DNA of 64,000 nucleotides, taken from positions 2,790,001 through 2,854,000 of the forward strand of contig NZ_CP031423.1 of the NCBI RefSeq assembly GCF_003991875.1, written 5' to 3'. Source of the stretch: Microbacterium lemovicicum (GTDB lineage Bacteria; Actinomycetota; Actinomycetes; Actinomycetales; Microbacteriaceae). The first letter of the stretch is position 1; every line of letters begins with the position of its first letter. The position numbers were made by a program, and so were the translations under genes. Under the pieces are notes generated by a model. The model did no database searches. It saw only the letters and a program-made list of their open reading frames with translations, and was not told the DNA's origin. Positions 39,575 through 48,192 of the stretch are shown here, in pieces.

Positions 39575-41158
39575 TCAATACCGCTCGTAGAGCAGCCCCG
39601 CGATCTTGTTCTCGTCGTCGAAGACCGAGAACAGGTCGTCGATCTTCGGCAGCTTGAGGTTGTTGACGTAGAGCGCGAACGCGAGCTTTCGACCCGACTT
39701 CGCGTCGATGTAGCCGATGAGCGTCTCGGCGATGACCGTGAGGTCGCCCGTGGTCAGGTCGCCGCCGGCGACGGTCCCCGTCTTCGCGTACACGTGGCCT
39801 GCCGCACCCGTGCCCGTGTTGTCGGTCGCGATGCTGCCGTCCACGCCGAGGATGGGCAGCGCGTTCTTCAGCGTGTCGAAGTCGTCGCGCGTGCTGATGG
39901 CCCGCAGCAGCTCCAGCGCGGCATCCGGAGTCGTCAGATCGGCCGGCTCACCGCCTCGGCCGTCGGCGAACGAGACGCCCGTGCCGTCCACCCCGATCTT
40001 CTCGAGGTGCTCCGCCACCGCCGCGAGTCCTGCCCCGCACCGGGTCGACCCCTCGGCGATCGCCAGCAGGCACATGTCGTTGTCGGCGCCGCGGTTGTGA
40101 CTCACCTTCCAGATGACCTTCGCGTACTCGCGGAAGGGCGCCGACTCATGGGCGGCGACGCGGGCGGCGCCGGCATAGGTCGTGTCCGCGGGCAGGCGGT
40201 CCGAGGGATTGGATGCCGCGGGGTCGGCCGCGACGGTGACACCGCGCTCGCGCAGCGCCTCGATGAGCGCGGTGCGGGCGAACGACGACGGGTCCTCGAT
40301 CTCGGCGACCTGGACGATCGGCACGCCGCCCGCCGGGATGGACCCGGACACCGTGACGGCGCCGCCCTGCTCGCTGATCGCGATCTGCGGAGCGGAGTCG
40401 GCGGCGCCCGTCGTCACCGTCGAGGTCACCTGCAGAGTGGAGACCTTCGGACGCCAGTCGAACTCCGCCGCGGCGCCGTCGGCGCCGGCCGTCAGGGTGA
40501 TGTCGATGACGTTCTCGTTGATGTACATCGGATCCAGACGGATGCCGGACAGCTCCTGACCGGCCGGGAACAGACGGTCGTCGATGATGACCTCGCCGGA
40601 GACGGAGGTGACGCCGGAGGCCACGATCTGGTCGGCCAGATCATCGATCCCCGCCAGTGGATCCTCGGGGACGAGCCCTGCCAGCCCGGGGAAGGAATTG
40701 GCCTCCATGTGGTCGAAGTCCGTGAACGACAGCTCGTCGGCGCCCGCGCGCCGGGCGCCGAAGAACACGTCGCCCTGGGCCACGAGCACGAGGTCGCCGC
40801 TGACCGCACCCCCGGAGACGGGAGCCGTCGCGTAGACGGGGGTGACGAAGCGGTGGTCGCCGCCGAGCGTCTCGTACGTCGGCGTGACGGTGAACACCTT
40901 CGTCGTCGATCCGGGCGGGAAGAACTCGTCCGACCCGAGGTCGACGAGCCGCTCGCCCGTCTCGAGGTCCTCGACCGCGAGCCCCCACCGGGCGTGCGGA
41001 TAGCTCGCGCCGTCCATGATCGCCCGGATGTCGTCGGGGACCGCGGGGCCGGCGCTCTGCGTCGGCTCCGCCGGTGCGGCGAAGGTGCAGCCGGCGAGGG
41101 CCAGACTCGCGACGAGCAGGACGGCGGTGACGAGGGGGCGACGTGCGGGAACGGGCAT
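39575..41158 (-). CDS. dacB: D-alanyl-D-alanine carboxypeptidase / endopeptidase, PBP4 family, lipoprotein
   Basis: 527-aa S13 peptidase that trims or cuts peptidoglycan cross-links outside the cell membrane. The signal ends in lipobox LAGC with Cys at residue 24. Active-site motifs: SxxK in PPGSTTKVFTVTPTYETL (Ser 84, Lys 87), SxN in KVSHNRGADNDMCLLAIAEG, KTG in HVYAKTGTVAGGD. The long insertion between the first two motifs, with VSGEVIIDDRLFPAGQE, is typical of PBP4. It has a leader of about 30 nt preceded by TACACT. The lipid anchor is a variation; most PBP4 are soluble or loosely attached. Confidence 0.93.
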   Translation of the reverse strand: MPVPARRPLVTAVLLVASLALAGCTFAAPAEPTQSAGPAVPDDIRAIMDGASYPHARWGLAVEDLETGERLVDLGSDEFFPPGSTTKVFTVTPTYETLGGDHRFVTPVYATAPVSGGAVSGDLVLVAQGDVFFGARRAGADELSFTDFDHMEANSFPGLAGLVPEDPLAGIDDLADQIVASGVTSVSGEVIIDDRLFPAGQELSGIRLDPMYINENVIDITLTAGADGAAAEFDWRPKVSTLQVTSTVTTGAADSAPQIAISEQGGAVTVSGSIPAGGVPIVQVAEIEDPSSFARTALIEALRERGVTVAADPAASNPSDRLPADTTYAGAARVAAHESAPFREYAKVIWKVSHNRGADNDMCLLAIAEGSTRCGAGLAAVAEHLEKIGVDGTGVSFADGRGGEPADLTTPDAALELLRAISTRDDFDTLKNALPILGVDGSIATDNTGTGAAGHVYAKTGTVAGGDLTTGDLTVIAETLIGYIDAKSGRKLAFALYVNNLKLPKIDDLFSVFDDENKIAGLLYERY

Positions 41159-41228
41159 GCGAGGGTCCGATCGGCTGCGGGGTGCGCTCAGTGTAATGAC
41201 GCGCGCACCGTCGGATCCAGCATCCGTC

Positions 41229-42944
41229 TCAGTCGGCCAGCAGCTGCTCCCTCACCAGCCGCCGCTGGATCTTGCCGATCTGCGAACGCGGCAGGTCGCC
41301 GAGCTGGACGATGCGCTTGGGCACCTTGTAAGCGGTGATGTGGGAGCGGCAGAAGTCGCGCAGGGCGCCCGCGTCGAACACGGCACCGTCGGTGAGCACG
41401 ACCGCGGCGACGACGTCCTCTCCGCCCGAGTCGCGCGGCAGTCCGATGACGGCCGCCTCCGCGACGTCGGGGTGCAGCAGGAGCGCCTGCTCGACCTCGC
41501 TGGGGCTCACGTTGAAGCCGCCGGTGATGATGAGCTCCTTGACCCGGTCGACGACCGTGACGAAGCCGTCGGCGGAGACCGTGACGATGTCGCCGGTGCG
41601 CAGCCACCCGTCGGCCAGCAGCACCGCCGCCGTCTCGTCGGGGCGCCGCCAGTAGCCGCCGAAGACCTGCGGTCCGCGGATCAGCAGCTCACCCGGCTCG
41701 CCGAGGGCGCGGTCGGAGGACGGATCCTCGGGGTCGACGACGCGGATGTCCGTGCTCGGGAACGGCACGCCGACCGTGCCGGGCCGTCGCGTCGGGCCGA
41801 TCGGGTTGCCGAGCGCGACCGGCGAGGTCTCGGTCATGCCGTAGCCCTCGACAAGGAGTCCGCCCGTGGCCTCCTCCCACCGGGTGACCGTGGGCACCGG
41901 CAGGCTCATGGCGCCCGAGATGGCGAAGCGGATGCTGGTGAGATCGACGCCCCTGCGCGACGTCGCCCGTGCCAGGGCGTCGTAGATCGGCGGCACACCC
42001 GGCAGGAACGTCGGTGGAGAGGACTTCGCGGCGGCCACGACGAGGTCGACGTCGAACTTCGGGAACAGCACGATGCGAGCGCCGATGGAGATCGCGAAGG
42101 TCAGGCAGAGCGTGAGGCCGTACGCGTGGAACATGGGCAGCACCGCATAGAAGGTCTCCTCCCCCTCGCGCAGTCCCGGCACCCAGGCGCGTCCCTGCGC
42201 CGCGTTGGAGCGGAGGTTGCGGTGGGTGAGGATCGCGGCCTTCGGCGTGCCTGTCGTGCCGCTGGTCAGCTGAAGCAGAGCGGTGTCGTCGAGGGACGGG
42301 ATGGGATGTCTGCGCGACAGCCTGCGCGTCTTGATGAGCTGGGACCACGTCAGCACACCCTTCGCGGTCGGGTCGGCGGTCATCGCGTCGCGGGAGGCAC
42401 GAGCGGCGGGCACAGGGAGCCGCAGCGCGACGCGCTTGCCCCAGGGAAGGGCATCCGTCATGCGCACCGACACGATGGCGGACGGTGCGATGTCGCTCGG
42501 GAACTCCGCCACGGTGTCGGCGACCTTGTCCCAGACGATGGCCACGACGGCCTCGTGCACCTCGAACTGGTGACGCAGCTCGCGCGCCGTGTAGAGCGGG
42601 TTGTGCTCGACGACGATGGCGCCGATACGCAGGGCGGCGTAGAAGGCGACGACGTGCTGCGGGCAGTTCGGCAGCACCAGGGCGACCCTGTCCCCCGCCT
42701 CGACGCCCAGCTTGCGCAGGGCGTTGGCCGCTCGGGAGACCTGCTCCCCCAGCTCGGCGTACGTCGTCTCAGCCCCGAAGAACTCGCACGCGACCTGACT
42801 GCTGTACCGCTGCACCGATGCGTCGAGCAGGTCCACCAGCGTCTCGGTGACGGGGTCGATCTCCTCCGGCACCCCGTCGGCATAGGCGCTCAGCCACGGG
42901 CGGTGCCGCAGCGGCGACTCGTCTGGGGTGGGGTTCGCGCTCAT
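41229..42944 (-). CDS. Long-chain fatty acid--CoA ligase (AMP-forming)
   Basis: 571-aa acyl-adenylate-forming enzyme that activates fatty acids with ATP and CoA. Core motifs: LQLTSGTTGTPKAAILTHRN (P-loop, near residue 220), LPMFHAYGLTLCLTFAISIG, LVEGYGMTETSPVALGNPIG near 365, LRTGDIVTVSADGFVTVVDR and KELIITGGFNVSPSEVE near 478-494; the catalytic Lys is in PRSQIGKIQRRLV near the C-terminus. The length fits FadD-type ligases. ATG 42944 follows GAAGGAGG. No other fatty-acid gene is adjacent. Confidence 0.95.
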   Translation of the reverse strand: MSANPTPDESPLRHRPWLSAYADGVPEEIDPVTETLVDLLDASVQRYSSQVACEFFGAETTYAELGEQVSRAANALRKLGVEAGDRVALVLPNCPQHVVAFYAALRIGAIVVEHNPLYTARELRHQFEVHEAVVAIVWDKVADTVAEFPSDIAPSAIVSVRMTDALPWGKRVALRLPVPAARASRDAMTADPTAKGVLTWSQLIKTRRLSRRHPIPSLDDTALLQLTSGTTGTPKAAILTHRNLRSNAAQGRAWVPGLREGEETFYAVLPMFHAYGLTLCLTFAISIGARIVLFPKFDVDLVVAAAKSSPPTFLPGVPPIYDALARATSRRGVDLTSIRFAISGAMSLPVPTVTRWEEATGGLLVEGYGMTETSPVALGNPIGPTRRPGTVGVPFPSTDIRVVDPEDPSSDRALGEPGELLIRGPQVFGGYWRRPDETAAVLLADGWLRTGDIVTVSADGFVTVVDRVKELIITGGFNVSPSEVEQALLLHPDVAEAAVIGLPRDSGGEDVVAAVVLTDGAVFDAGALRDFCRSHITAYKVPKRIVQLGDLPRSQIGKIQRRLVREQLLAD

Positions 42945-43053
42945 GACGCCTCCTTCGGGGTGTTCCGCCAGCGTACGGCGAGACGTCGGCCCGAGCCTGG
43001 GCGCGAGCCCCGTGGCGGGGGCCCGAGCGTCTGAGCGCGCGGGCCCGCGCGGT

Positions 43054-43515
43054 TCAGCCCGCGGGCTGCACGTCGACGACCCAGGTGACGCCGAAGCGGT
43101 CGCTGAGCATGCCGAAGCCCGCGCTCCAGGCGGAGGCCGCCAGCGGCTCGATGATGAGCGCCCCGTCGGACAGGTGGTCCCACAAGACCGAGACCTCGTC
43201 GAGCGTCGGCCCCTGCAGCGACTGGAAGAACGTGCGGTCGGTGAGGGTCATGCCGTATTCCCGACGCGTGCGGCCGGCGGTGGCCGCGGCATCCGTGTCA
43301 TCGGTTCCGGGGATGTCGTACGCCATCAGCCGGAACCCGCCGTCGGCCTGCAGGCGCGAGAAGACGACCTTGTCCGCCCCGGGCGCCTCAGCGGGCATCC
43401 CCATCTGGGCGTAGGTCATGAGCTGGAGGTCGCCGCCGAAGACGGAGCGGTAGAACTCCATCGCCGATCGCGCGGTGCCGCGGAAGTTGAGGTGTGTGGT
43501 GGTGGTGATGCTCAT
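43054..43515 (-). CDS. VOC family protein, PhnB-like
   Basis: 153-aa glyoxalase-fold protein of the PhnB/3-demethylubiquinone methyltransferase-like type. MSITTTTHLNFRGTARSAME starts it, with FYRSVFGGDLQLMTYAQMGM, VVFSRLQADGGFRLMAYDIP and FGMLSDRFGVTWVVDV at the end, the classic order. Function is uncharacterised for this group. The start ATG 43515 has AAGGA six bases upstream; the 15 preceding in-frame codons are rejected. It is divergent from the WYL regulator, which could regulate it. Confidence 0.88.
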   Translation of the reverse strand: MSITTTTHLNFRGTARSAMEFYRSVFGGDLQLMTYAQMGMPAEAPGADKVVFSRLQADGGFRLMAYDIPGTDDTDAAATAGRTRREYGMTLTDRTFFQSLQGPTLDEVSVLWDHLSDGALIIEPLAASAWSAGFGMLSDRFGVTWVVDVQPAG

Positions 43516-43610
43516 GGGATGTCCTTCGGTCAGAGGTGCGGCTGATCGCCGTGTCTGCACTCTCTCGCCCGAAGCGGACAGGTTGAGTCCTCTTCTTCCC
43601 CGAGAATGTC

Positions 43611-44588
43611 ATGATGCCTACGACGTCCTCGCGCATGCTCGCGCTCCTGTCGCTTCTGCAGACGCGGCGCGACTGGCCAGGACCGGTGCTCGCGGAGCGA
43701 TTGAACGTGACGCCGCGGACGGTCCGCCGCGACGTCGACCGCCTGCGGGAGCTCGGCTACGAGATCGCGTCGAGCAAGGGGCCCGACGGCGGCTACCGCC
43801 TGTCCGCCGGCTCCGACCTGCCGCCGTTGCTGTTCGACGACGCGCAGGCGGTCGCGATCGCGATCGCCCTGCAGTCGGTGCCCTCCTCAGGGGTCGAGCT
43901 GGACGATGCGGCCGCGCGGGCGCTCCTCACGGTGCGACAGGTGATGCCTGCACGGCTGCGGCACCGCATCGACGGCATCCGCTTCTCCGGCACGGCGGCG
44001 CAGATCCACGTCGATCCGGCGGTGGTGGAGGTCGTGAGCGCGGCTGTCCACGACCGTCGCACACTGCGCTTCGACTACGGCGACGAGAGCGACCGCCCCA
44101 CGCGACGCGCCGAGCCGCACGGGATCGTCGCACGCGCCGGCCGCTGGTACCTCGTGGCGTGGGACCTCGACCGCGACGACTGGCGCACCTTCCGTCTCGA
44201 CCGGCTCCGACTGAAGGCGGGCGGCGCGCCCTTCACGGCACGGCCGATCCCGACGGGCGCCGCCGGCACGTTCGTGGAGGCGAGGGCGAAGGGATCGACG
44301 GATGCCGCCACCTGGCCGGTGCACGGGGAGTTCGCCTTCCCGCTGCCACCCGCTGCCGTCGCACCGTGGATCGGCGACGGCGACCTCGAGGAGCTGCCCG
44401 ACGGCGGCTGCCGCGTGCGCATCGGCTCGTGGTCGTGCGCCGGACTGCTGTCCTGGGTGCTGCGCTTCGACGTCGCTTTCACCGTCATCGGGCCGCCGGA
44501 ACTGCGGGCAGCTGCGGGGGTGGTCGCGGCGCGGCTGGCTGCGGCTCGGACAGCTCTTACGCCGGTGTCGCCGACGCCCGACGTCTGA
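43611..44588 (+). CDS. YafY-type transcriptional regulator with WYL domain
   Basis: 325-aa regulator: an N-terminal HTH_11 winged helix (MLALLSLLQTRRDWPGPVLA, RLNVTPRTVRRDVDRLRELG) and a WYL ligand-sensing domain near residues 140-220 (RRTLRFDYGDES, EPHGIVARAGRWYLVAWDLD, DDWRTFRLDRL), followed by a WCX-type C-terminus. WYL proteins sense nucleic-acid or small ligands. It is divergent from the VOC gene by 95 bp, and a role in its control is likely from position. ATG 43611 is followed at once by a second ATG; the first is used by default. Confidence 0.93.
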   Translation: MMPTTSSRMLALLSLLQTRRDWPGPVLAERLNVTPRTVRRDVDRLRELGYEIASSKGPDGGYRLSAGSDLPPLLFDDAQAVAIAIALQSVPSSGVELDDAAARALLTVRQVMPARLRHRIDGIRFSGTAAQIHVDPAVVEVVSAAVHDRRTLRFDYGDESDRPTRRAEPHGIVARAGRWYLVAWDLDRDDWRTFRLDRLRLKAGGAPFTARPIPTGAAGTFVEARAKGSTDAATWPVHGEFAFPLPPAAVAPWIGDGDLEELPDGGCRVRIGSWSCAGLLSWVLRFDVAFTVIGPPELRAAAGVVAARLAAARTALTPVSPTPDV

Positions 44589-44618
44589 CCGGAGAGGGTC
44601 AGGCCCGACCGGAAGGTG

Positions 44619-44792
44619 TCAGTCCTTGCCCTCGCCCAGGTCGGCGTCGGTGTACTGGCCGGGGTGAACGTTGTCCTTGTGCGTGTCGCGGCCCGACGCC
44701 GTCTCGGTGTCGGTGTACTCGCCCTCGCTCGTGGTCTCGCGCACCGTCTCGTCGTGGGCTGACGTGTCGTGGGACTTGTCGTGGTGTGTCAT
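44619..44792 (-). CDS. Small hydrophilic protein (57 aa)
   Basis: 57-aa protein opening MTHHDKSHDTSAHDETVRET. The second half holds two copies of a short motif, GEYTDTE and GQYTDAD, in an acidic, His/Asp/Thr-rich context, ending GEGKD. No hydrophobic core, so probably disordered. The ATG has GGAGG five bases upstream, the best support that it is real. No family name recognised; the composition recalls small stress-related hydrophilic proteins, which is only an impression. It stands alone between the WYL and S41 genes. Confidence 0.68.
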   Translation of the reverse strand: MTHHDKSHDTSAHDETVRETTSEGEYTDTETASGRDTHKDNVHPGQYTDADLGEGKD

Positions 44793-44943
44793 GGCCGCCT
44801 CCTCGGGGTCGTGAGCACGACGCTACGCCGGGGAGGGCCGCCGCGTACAGACTTGACAGCGGGATGTCGGATCAGCTCCTGATCTCCTGCAGATGCCCGA
44901 GCTCGACTCCGGCCTTCGATCAGTGGATCGGCGAGACTGAAGC

Positions 44944-45786
44944 ATGCCCTCCCACCGCGCCCTCCAGAACGCACTCGCCGACACGATCGAAGCGCACTAC
45001 GTGTTCCCCGAGGTCGCCGCCGCAGTCGCGGCGGAGGTGAGGTCGTGGGACGCGGCGGGTGATGAGCCGCCGTTCGAGGAGTGGACCCGACGCCTGCGGC
45101 TGTTCGACCGGCACTTCCGGGTCGTCCGCGAGGCGCCGACCCCTGTCGCCCGTGAGGTGCAGGCCGGTGACACGGGCGCGTTCCTGCGCACCCACCCCCG
45201 GGGGCAGATCGGCGTGCTGGTCATCTCGGAGTTCGTGGATCCTGATGAGCGGGGGCGCGCGGAGGAGCTCGCGGAAGCGCTCCGGTGGCTCGCGGACTTC
45301 GATGCCGCGATCGTGGATGTCCGCGGCAACCACGGGGGCTGGCCGACGATGGTCGCCGCCGTCGCGGGGCCCCTTCTCGGGCAGCCGCCCGTCCACGTGG
45401 TCGACTTCACGACCAGAACGGGCGTCGAAACTTCCTACACGACACCAGCCGACGACGACTCTGCTCTGACCTGGATGCCGCTGGCGGTCCTCATCGACGG
45501 AGGGACAGCCTCCGCCGCGGAGAGTTTCGCCTATCTCCTCTCGACGACGCGCCGAGCAGTCATCGTCGGAGAGAGGTCGGCGGGTGCGGCGAATCCCGGA
45601 ACCTTCTTCGACACCGGCGCGGGCTTCGCCGTCTTCGTGTCGACCGGCGCACCCCTCGACCCCCGCACCTCGACGAACTGGGAGGCTGTCGGCGTCGCCC
45701 CCGACCACGACGTGCCGTCCTCGGACGCGGAAGACGCCGCGGTGGAGGTGCTCACGGAGCAGCTGACCCACCGTCCCGCGCCCTGA
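44944..45786 (+). CDS. S41 family peptidase-like protein
   Basis: 280-aa protein with the core of tail-specific (S41) proteases. DFDAAIVDVRGNHGGWPTMV near residue 118-137 is the oxyanion segment, and LIDGGTASAAESFAYLLSTT near 182 carries the nucleophile Ser of TASAAE; GERSAGAANPG follows. The N-terminal helical part (IEAHYVFPEVAAAVAAEVRS) fits the family. There is no PDZ domain and no signal peptide, so it may act in the cytoplasm or be exported another way. The Lys general base is not obvious. Confidence 0.82.
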   Translation: MPSHRALQNALADTIEAHYVFPEVAAAVAAEVRSWDAAGDEPPFEEWTRRLRLFDRHFRVVREAPTPVAREVQAGDTGAFLRTHPRGQIGVLVISEFVDPDERGRAEELAEALRWLADFDAAIVDVRGNHGGWPTMVAAVAGPLLGQPPVHVVDFTTRTGVETSYTTPADDDSALTWMPLAVLIDGGTASAAESFAYLLSTTRRAVIVGERSAGAANPGTFFDTGAGFAVFVSTGAPLDPRTSTNWEAVGVAPDHDVPSSDAEDAAVEVLTEQLTHRPAP

Positions 45787-45801
45787 CGCGGCACGGTCGC
45801 A

Positions 45802-46182
45802 TCAGCGCCGGATCTCCTGCAACGACCAGGCGTTGCCGTCGAGGTCGGTGAAGAAGGCGAAGCGCGAGCCCTGCATGCCCTCGGGGCCGAGCTGCTGCAC
45901 CTCCGAGATCGGCACACCGCGGCCGGCGAGCTCCTCACGCGCTGCGTCGATGTCGCCGACCACCAGCTGAAGGCCCTTCGTCGAGCCGGGCTCACCGAGC
46001 GGCATCCCCTCGCCGATCACCACCGAGCAGGCCGACCCGACCGGCGTCATCTGCACCACCCGCATCCCGGGAACGTGCGAGACGTCGTGGTCGAGGTGGA
46101 ACCCGACCTGATCGACGTAGAAGCGCACCGCGTCGTCGACGTCCGAGACGGGGATCGCGATCACCTCGAGCGAGTAGTCCAT
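45802..46182 (-). CDS. VOC family protein (glyoxalase-like)
   Basis: 126-aa single-domain glyoxalase/bleomycin-resistance-fold protein. LEVIAIPVSDVDDAVRFYVD opens it, VGFHLDHDVSHVPGMRVVQM and FFTDLDGNAWSLQEIR follow, with the His/Glu positions of the metal site. The substrate is unknown. ATG 46182 follows GGAGG. It converges with the S41 gene and is divergent from the aldo/keto reductase. Confidence 0.9.
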   Translation of the reverse strand: MDYSLEVIAIPVSDVDDAVRFYVDQVGFHLDHDVSHVPGMRVVQMTPVGSACSVVIGEGMPLGEPGSTKGLQLVVGDIDAAREELAGRGVPISEVQQLGPEGMQGSRFAFFTDLDGNAWSLQEIRR

Positions 46183-46368
46183 GCCGACCTCCGATCGCGG
46201 TCGCTGAGGCGCGACCCGACCCGAGCCTACGGTCGGTCGAGCGCGGCCGACAGAGGTCCGGCACGCCCGCGCCGTACCCGGCAGGGCTGATCCGGGAGGG
46301 GGCTAGCCGCCCGGCCCCGTGGAGGTCGAGCATGGATTCCGTCGCATCCGCGACGGAGAGAGGTTCCC

Positions 46369-47256
46369 ATGATCGACCTGACCCTGAACAACGGCGTCAC
46401 CCTTCCCACGATCGGGCTCGGCGTCTTCCAGAGCCCGCCCGAGGAGACGGCCGCCGCGGTGGACACCGCGCTGCGCGTCGGCTACCGCCACATCGACACC
46501 GCGGCGGCCTACAACAACGAGCGCGAGGTGGGCGAGGGCCTCCGGCGGTCGGGCGTCGACCGCGCCGACGTCTTCCTCGAGACCAAGGTGTGGGTGTCCG
46601 ACTACGGCCACGACGAGGCGCTGCACGCCTTCGAGAAAGCGGTCGGGAAGCTCGGCGTCGAGACGCTCGATCTGCTGATCCTGCATCAGCCCGCGCCGAG
46701 CCGGTTCGCCCGCACGGTGGCCGCGTATCAGGCGCTCGAGGAGCTCCTGGCCGACGGGCGGGTGCGGGCGATCGGAGTGAGCAACTTCATGCCCCCTCAC
46801 CTGGAGCGGCTGATGGCGGAGGTCGAGGTGGTCCCGGCCGTCAACCAGGTCGAGCTCCACCCCTACTTCGCGCAGCCCGACGTGCAGTCCGAGGACGCGC
46901 GGCGCGGCATCCTGACCCAGGCGTGGTCGCCGATCGGCGGCATCACCTTCTACCCGGGACCCTGGGGCGACGAGCGCCGCAACGTGATGCAGGACGAGAC
47001 CATCGGCGACATCGCCCGCGTCCACGGGAGGAGTCCCGCCCAGGTCATGCTGCGGTGGGGCATCCAGCAGGGCCGCTCCGTCATCCCGAAGTCCACGAAC
47101 CCCGAGCGCATCCGCGAGAACTTCGACGTCTTCGACTTCGAGCTCGGCGCCGACGAGATGGCGCGCATCACGGCGCTCGACACCGGGGTGCGCAGCGGAC
47201 CCGACCCCGACGTCGCCCGCGAAGAGCTCTTCGACCGGGTCATCCCCGAGGCCTGA
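46369..47256 (+). CDS. Aldo/keto reductase (second copy)
   Basis: 295-aa AKR. Tetrad residues are in YRHIDTAAAYNNEREVGEGL (Asp, Tyr), VFLETKVWVSDYG (Lys) and LLILHQPAPSRF (His); cofactor motif RSVIPKSTNPERIRENFDVF. Related to the AKR at 22862 in all core motifs but with different loops. It should reduce aldehydes or ketones with NADPH. GAGAGG precedes the ATG. The small-RNA copy 2 lies directly downstream on the same strand, but it has its own promoter block. Confidence 0.93.
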   Translation: MIDLTLNNGVTLPTIGLGVFQSPPEETAAAVDTALRVGYRHIDTAAAYNNEREVGEGLRRSGVDRADVFLETKVWVSDYGHDEALHAFEKAVGKLGVETLDLLILHQPAPSRFARTVAAYQALEELLADGRVRAIGVSNFMPPHLERLMAEVEVVPAVNQVELHPYFAQPDVQSEDARRGILTQAWSPIGGITFYPGPWGDERRNVMQDETIGDIARVHGRSPAQVMLRWGIQQGRSVIPKSTNPERIRENFDVFDFELGADEMARITALDTGVRSGPDPDVAREELFDRVIPEA

Positions 47257-47298
47257 TAACCGACTGCCAGGTTCGGACGGAGAAAAGTCTTCCCTTCC

Positions 47299-47317
47299 GT
47301 TACCTGGTCGTTATACA
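47299..47317 (+). promoter_or_regulatory. Conserved promoter-like block before small RNA copy 2
   Basis: GTTACC and GTTATA at the same 11-bp spacing as at 34340; the -10 is TATACA at 47312-47317. Confidence 0.55.
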
Positions 47318-47323
47318 GTTCAG

Positions 47324-47425
47324 GAGCGGAAGTTGTTTGCTGTGGCAGCTCCCGTCATGTGATTGCAAGATTCTCTTGGTGCAAAGGGACACGGGCCGGT
47401 CGGATGCCTCTCCGACCGGCCCTCA
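47324..47425 (+). ncRNA. Predicted small RNA, copy 2
   Basis: Second copy of the element at 34365, in an unrelated gene context, after an aldo/keto reductase gene. The core 47339-47421 differs from copy 1 at seven of 83 positions. The 3' hairpin is kept as a 12-bp stem (47393-47422) but lacks the T-tract of copy 1 and is followed by CTCACTGCG, so termination may be weaker. Transcription would run toward the 3' end of the DUF1684 gene (stop at 47446) on the other strand, and read-through would be antisense to it. Confidence 0.65.
47393..47422 (+). terminator. 3' hairpin of small RNA copy 2
   Basis: GGGCCGGTCGGA / TCCGACCGGCCC, loop TGCCTC, no T-tract. It may serve both the RNA and the convergent DUF1684 gene. 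Confidence 0.65.
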
Positions 47426-47445
47426 CTGCGTCCGGGCCGGGTGAG

Positions 47446-48066
47446 TCAGCTGTAGAGCTCGCCCACGGGCACGTCGACGCGCAGCACGTTTCCCGGCTGC
47501 GCGAGCGGGCACGCCCATGCCGGGTCGTAGGCGCACGACGGGTTGTAGGCGAAGTTGAAGTCGACGACGATGCGGGATGCCGCGGCATCCGCCCCCAGAT
47601 CGGCACCCTTGATCGTGTCGATCAGGTAGCGCCCGCCGCCGTACGTGCCGCCGGGGGCTCCGGCGAGCGCGTCGCGCACCGGGATGAACAGCCCGCCGCC
47701 GTACGTGGTCAGCCGCCACACGTCCAGGGTGCCCACGCCGGGGATCTCGACGACGCCGAGCCGCTCGAACGGCACCACGCCGTCGGTGCCGGTGGCGAAT
47801 TCGAAGCGCGCGGGCTCGGCCTCGACGATGGGCAGCTCGAAACGCCAGTCGGCGTCGTACGGCGCCACCTCGGCGCCCGTGAACCACTGCTTCGCCTCGG
47901 GCAGCAGGGGTGATGCCGGATGCCGCGCCAGCAGGTCATCGCGTTCGATCCGCCACAGCTCGTGCCCCTCCTCGGGCGTCTCCGCGCGGCGGACCGCGTC
48001 GTAGAGGGCGAAGACACGACGGCGCCAGTCGGCGGTCTCGAGGGCGGTGCGGGCGTCAGAGGGCAT
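47446..48066 (-). CDS. DUF1684 domain protein
   Basis: 206-aa protein of DUF1684. Conserved pieces: WRIERDDLLARHPASPLLPE near residue 38, then the barrel strands ending in LTTYGGGLFIPVRDA and GGTYGGGRYLIDTIKGAD, and the signature VVDFNFAYNPSCAYDPAWAC near 168-187, followed by PLAQPGNVLRVDVPVGE. The Cys-containing N-P-x-C segment is nearly invariant in the family and may be functional; the biochemical activity is unknown. TAGCCT six bases before the ATG suggests a leaderless start. Confidence 0.9.
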   Translation of the reverse strand: MPSDARTALETADWRRRVFALYDAVRRAETPEEGHELWRIERDDLLARHPASPLLPEAKQWFTGAEVAPYDADWRFELPIVEAEPARFEFATGTDGVVPFERLGVVEIPGVGTLDVWRLTTYGGGLFIPVRDALAGAPGGTYGGGRYLIDTIKGADLGADAAASRIVVDFNFAYNPSCAYDPAWACPLAQPGNVLRVDVPVGELYS

Positions 48067-48072
48067 GCGTCC

Positions 48073-48078
48073 AGGCTA
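48073..48078 (-). promoter_or_regulatory. -10 box of DUF1684 gene
   Basis: Minus-strand TAGCCT, six bases before ATG 48066. Confidence 0.55.
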
Positions 48079-48192
48079 GGCGCGACGCGGGCTGTGGAGC
48101 GCGGGTATAGCGGGGGCGTGAGCACAGGGTTCAGGGCGTACGCGCGGGCGCGGCGAGGCCGCAGCGCCGGCGAGCGACGCGAACCGCGGAAC

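Noticed and set aside
37319..41338. 1339-codon plus-strand open frame
   Set aside because: Antisense to the fusion kinase, HAD hydrolase and PBP4 genes; composition is Arg/Val/Asp-rich without any domain.
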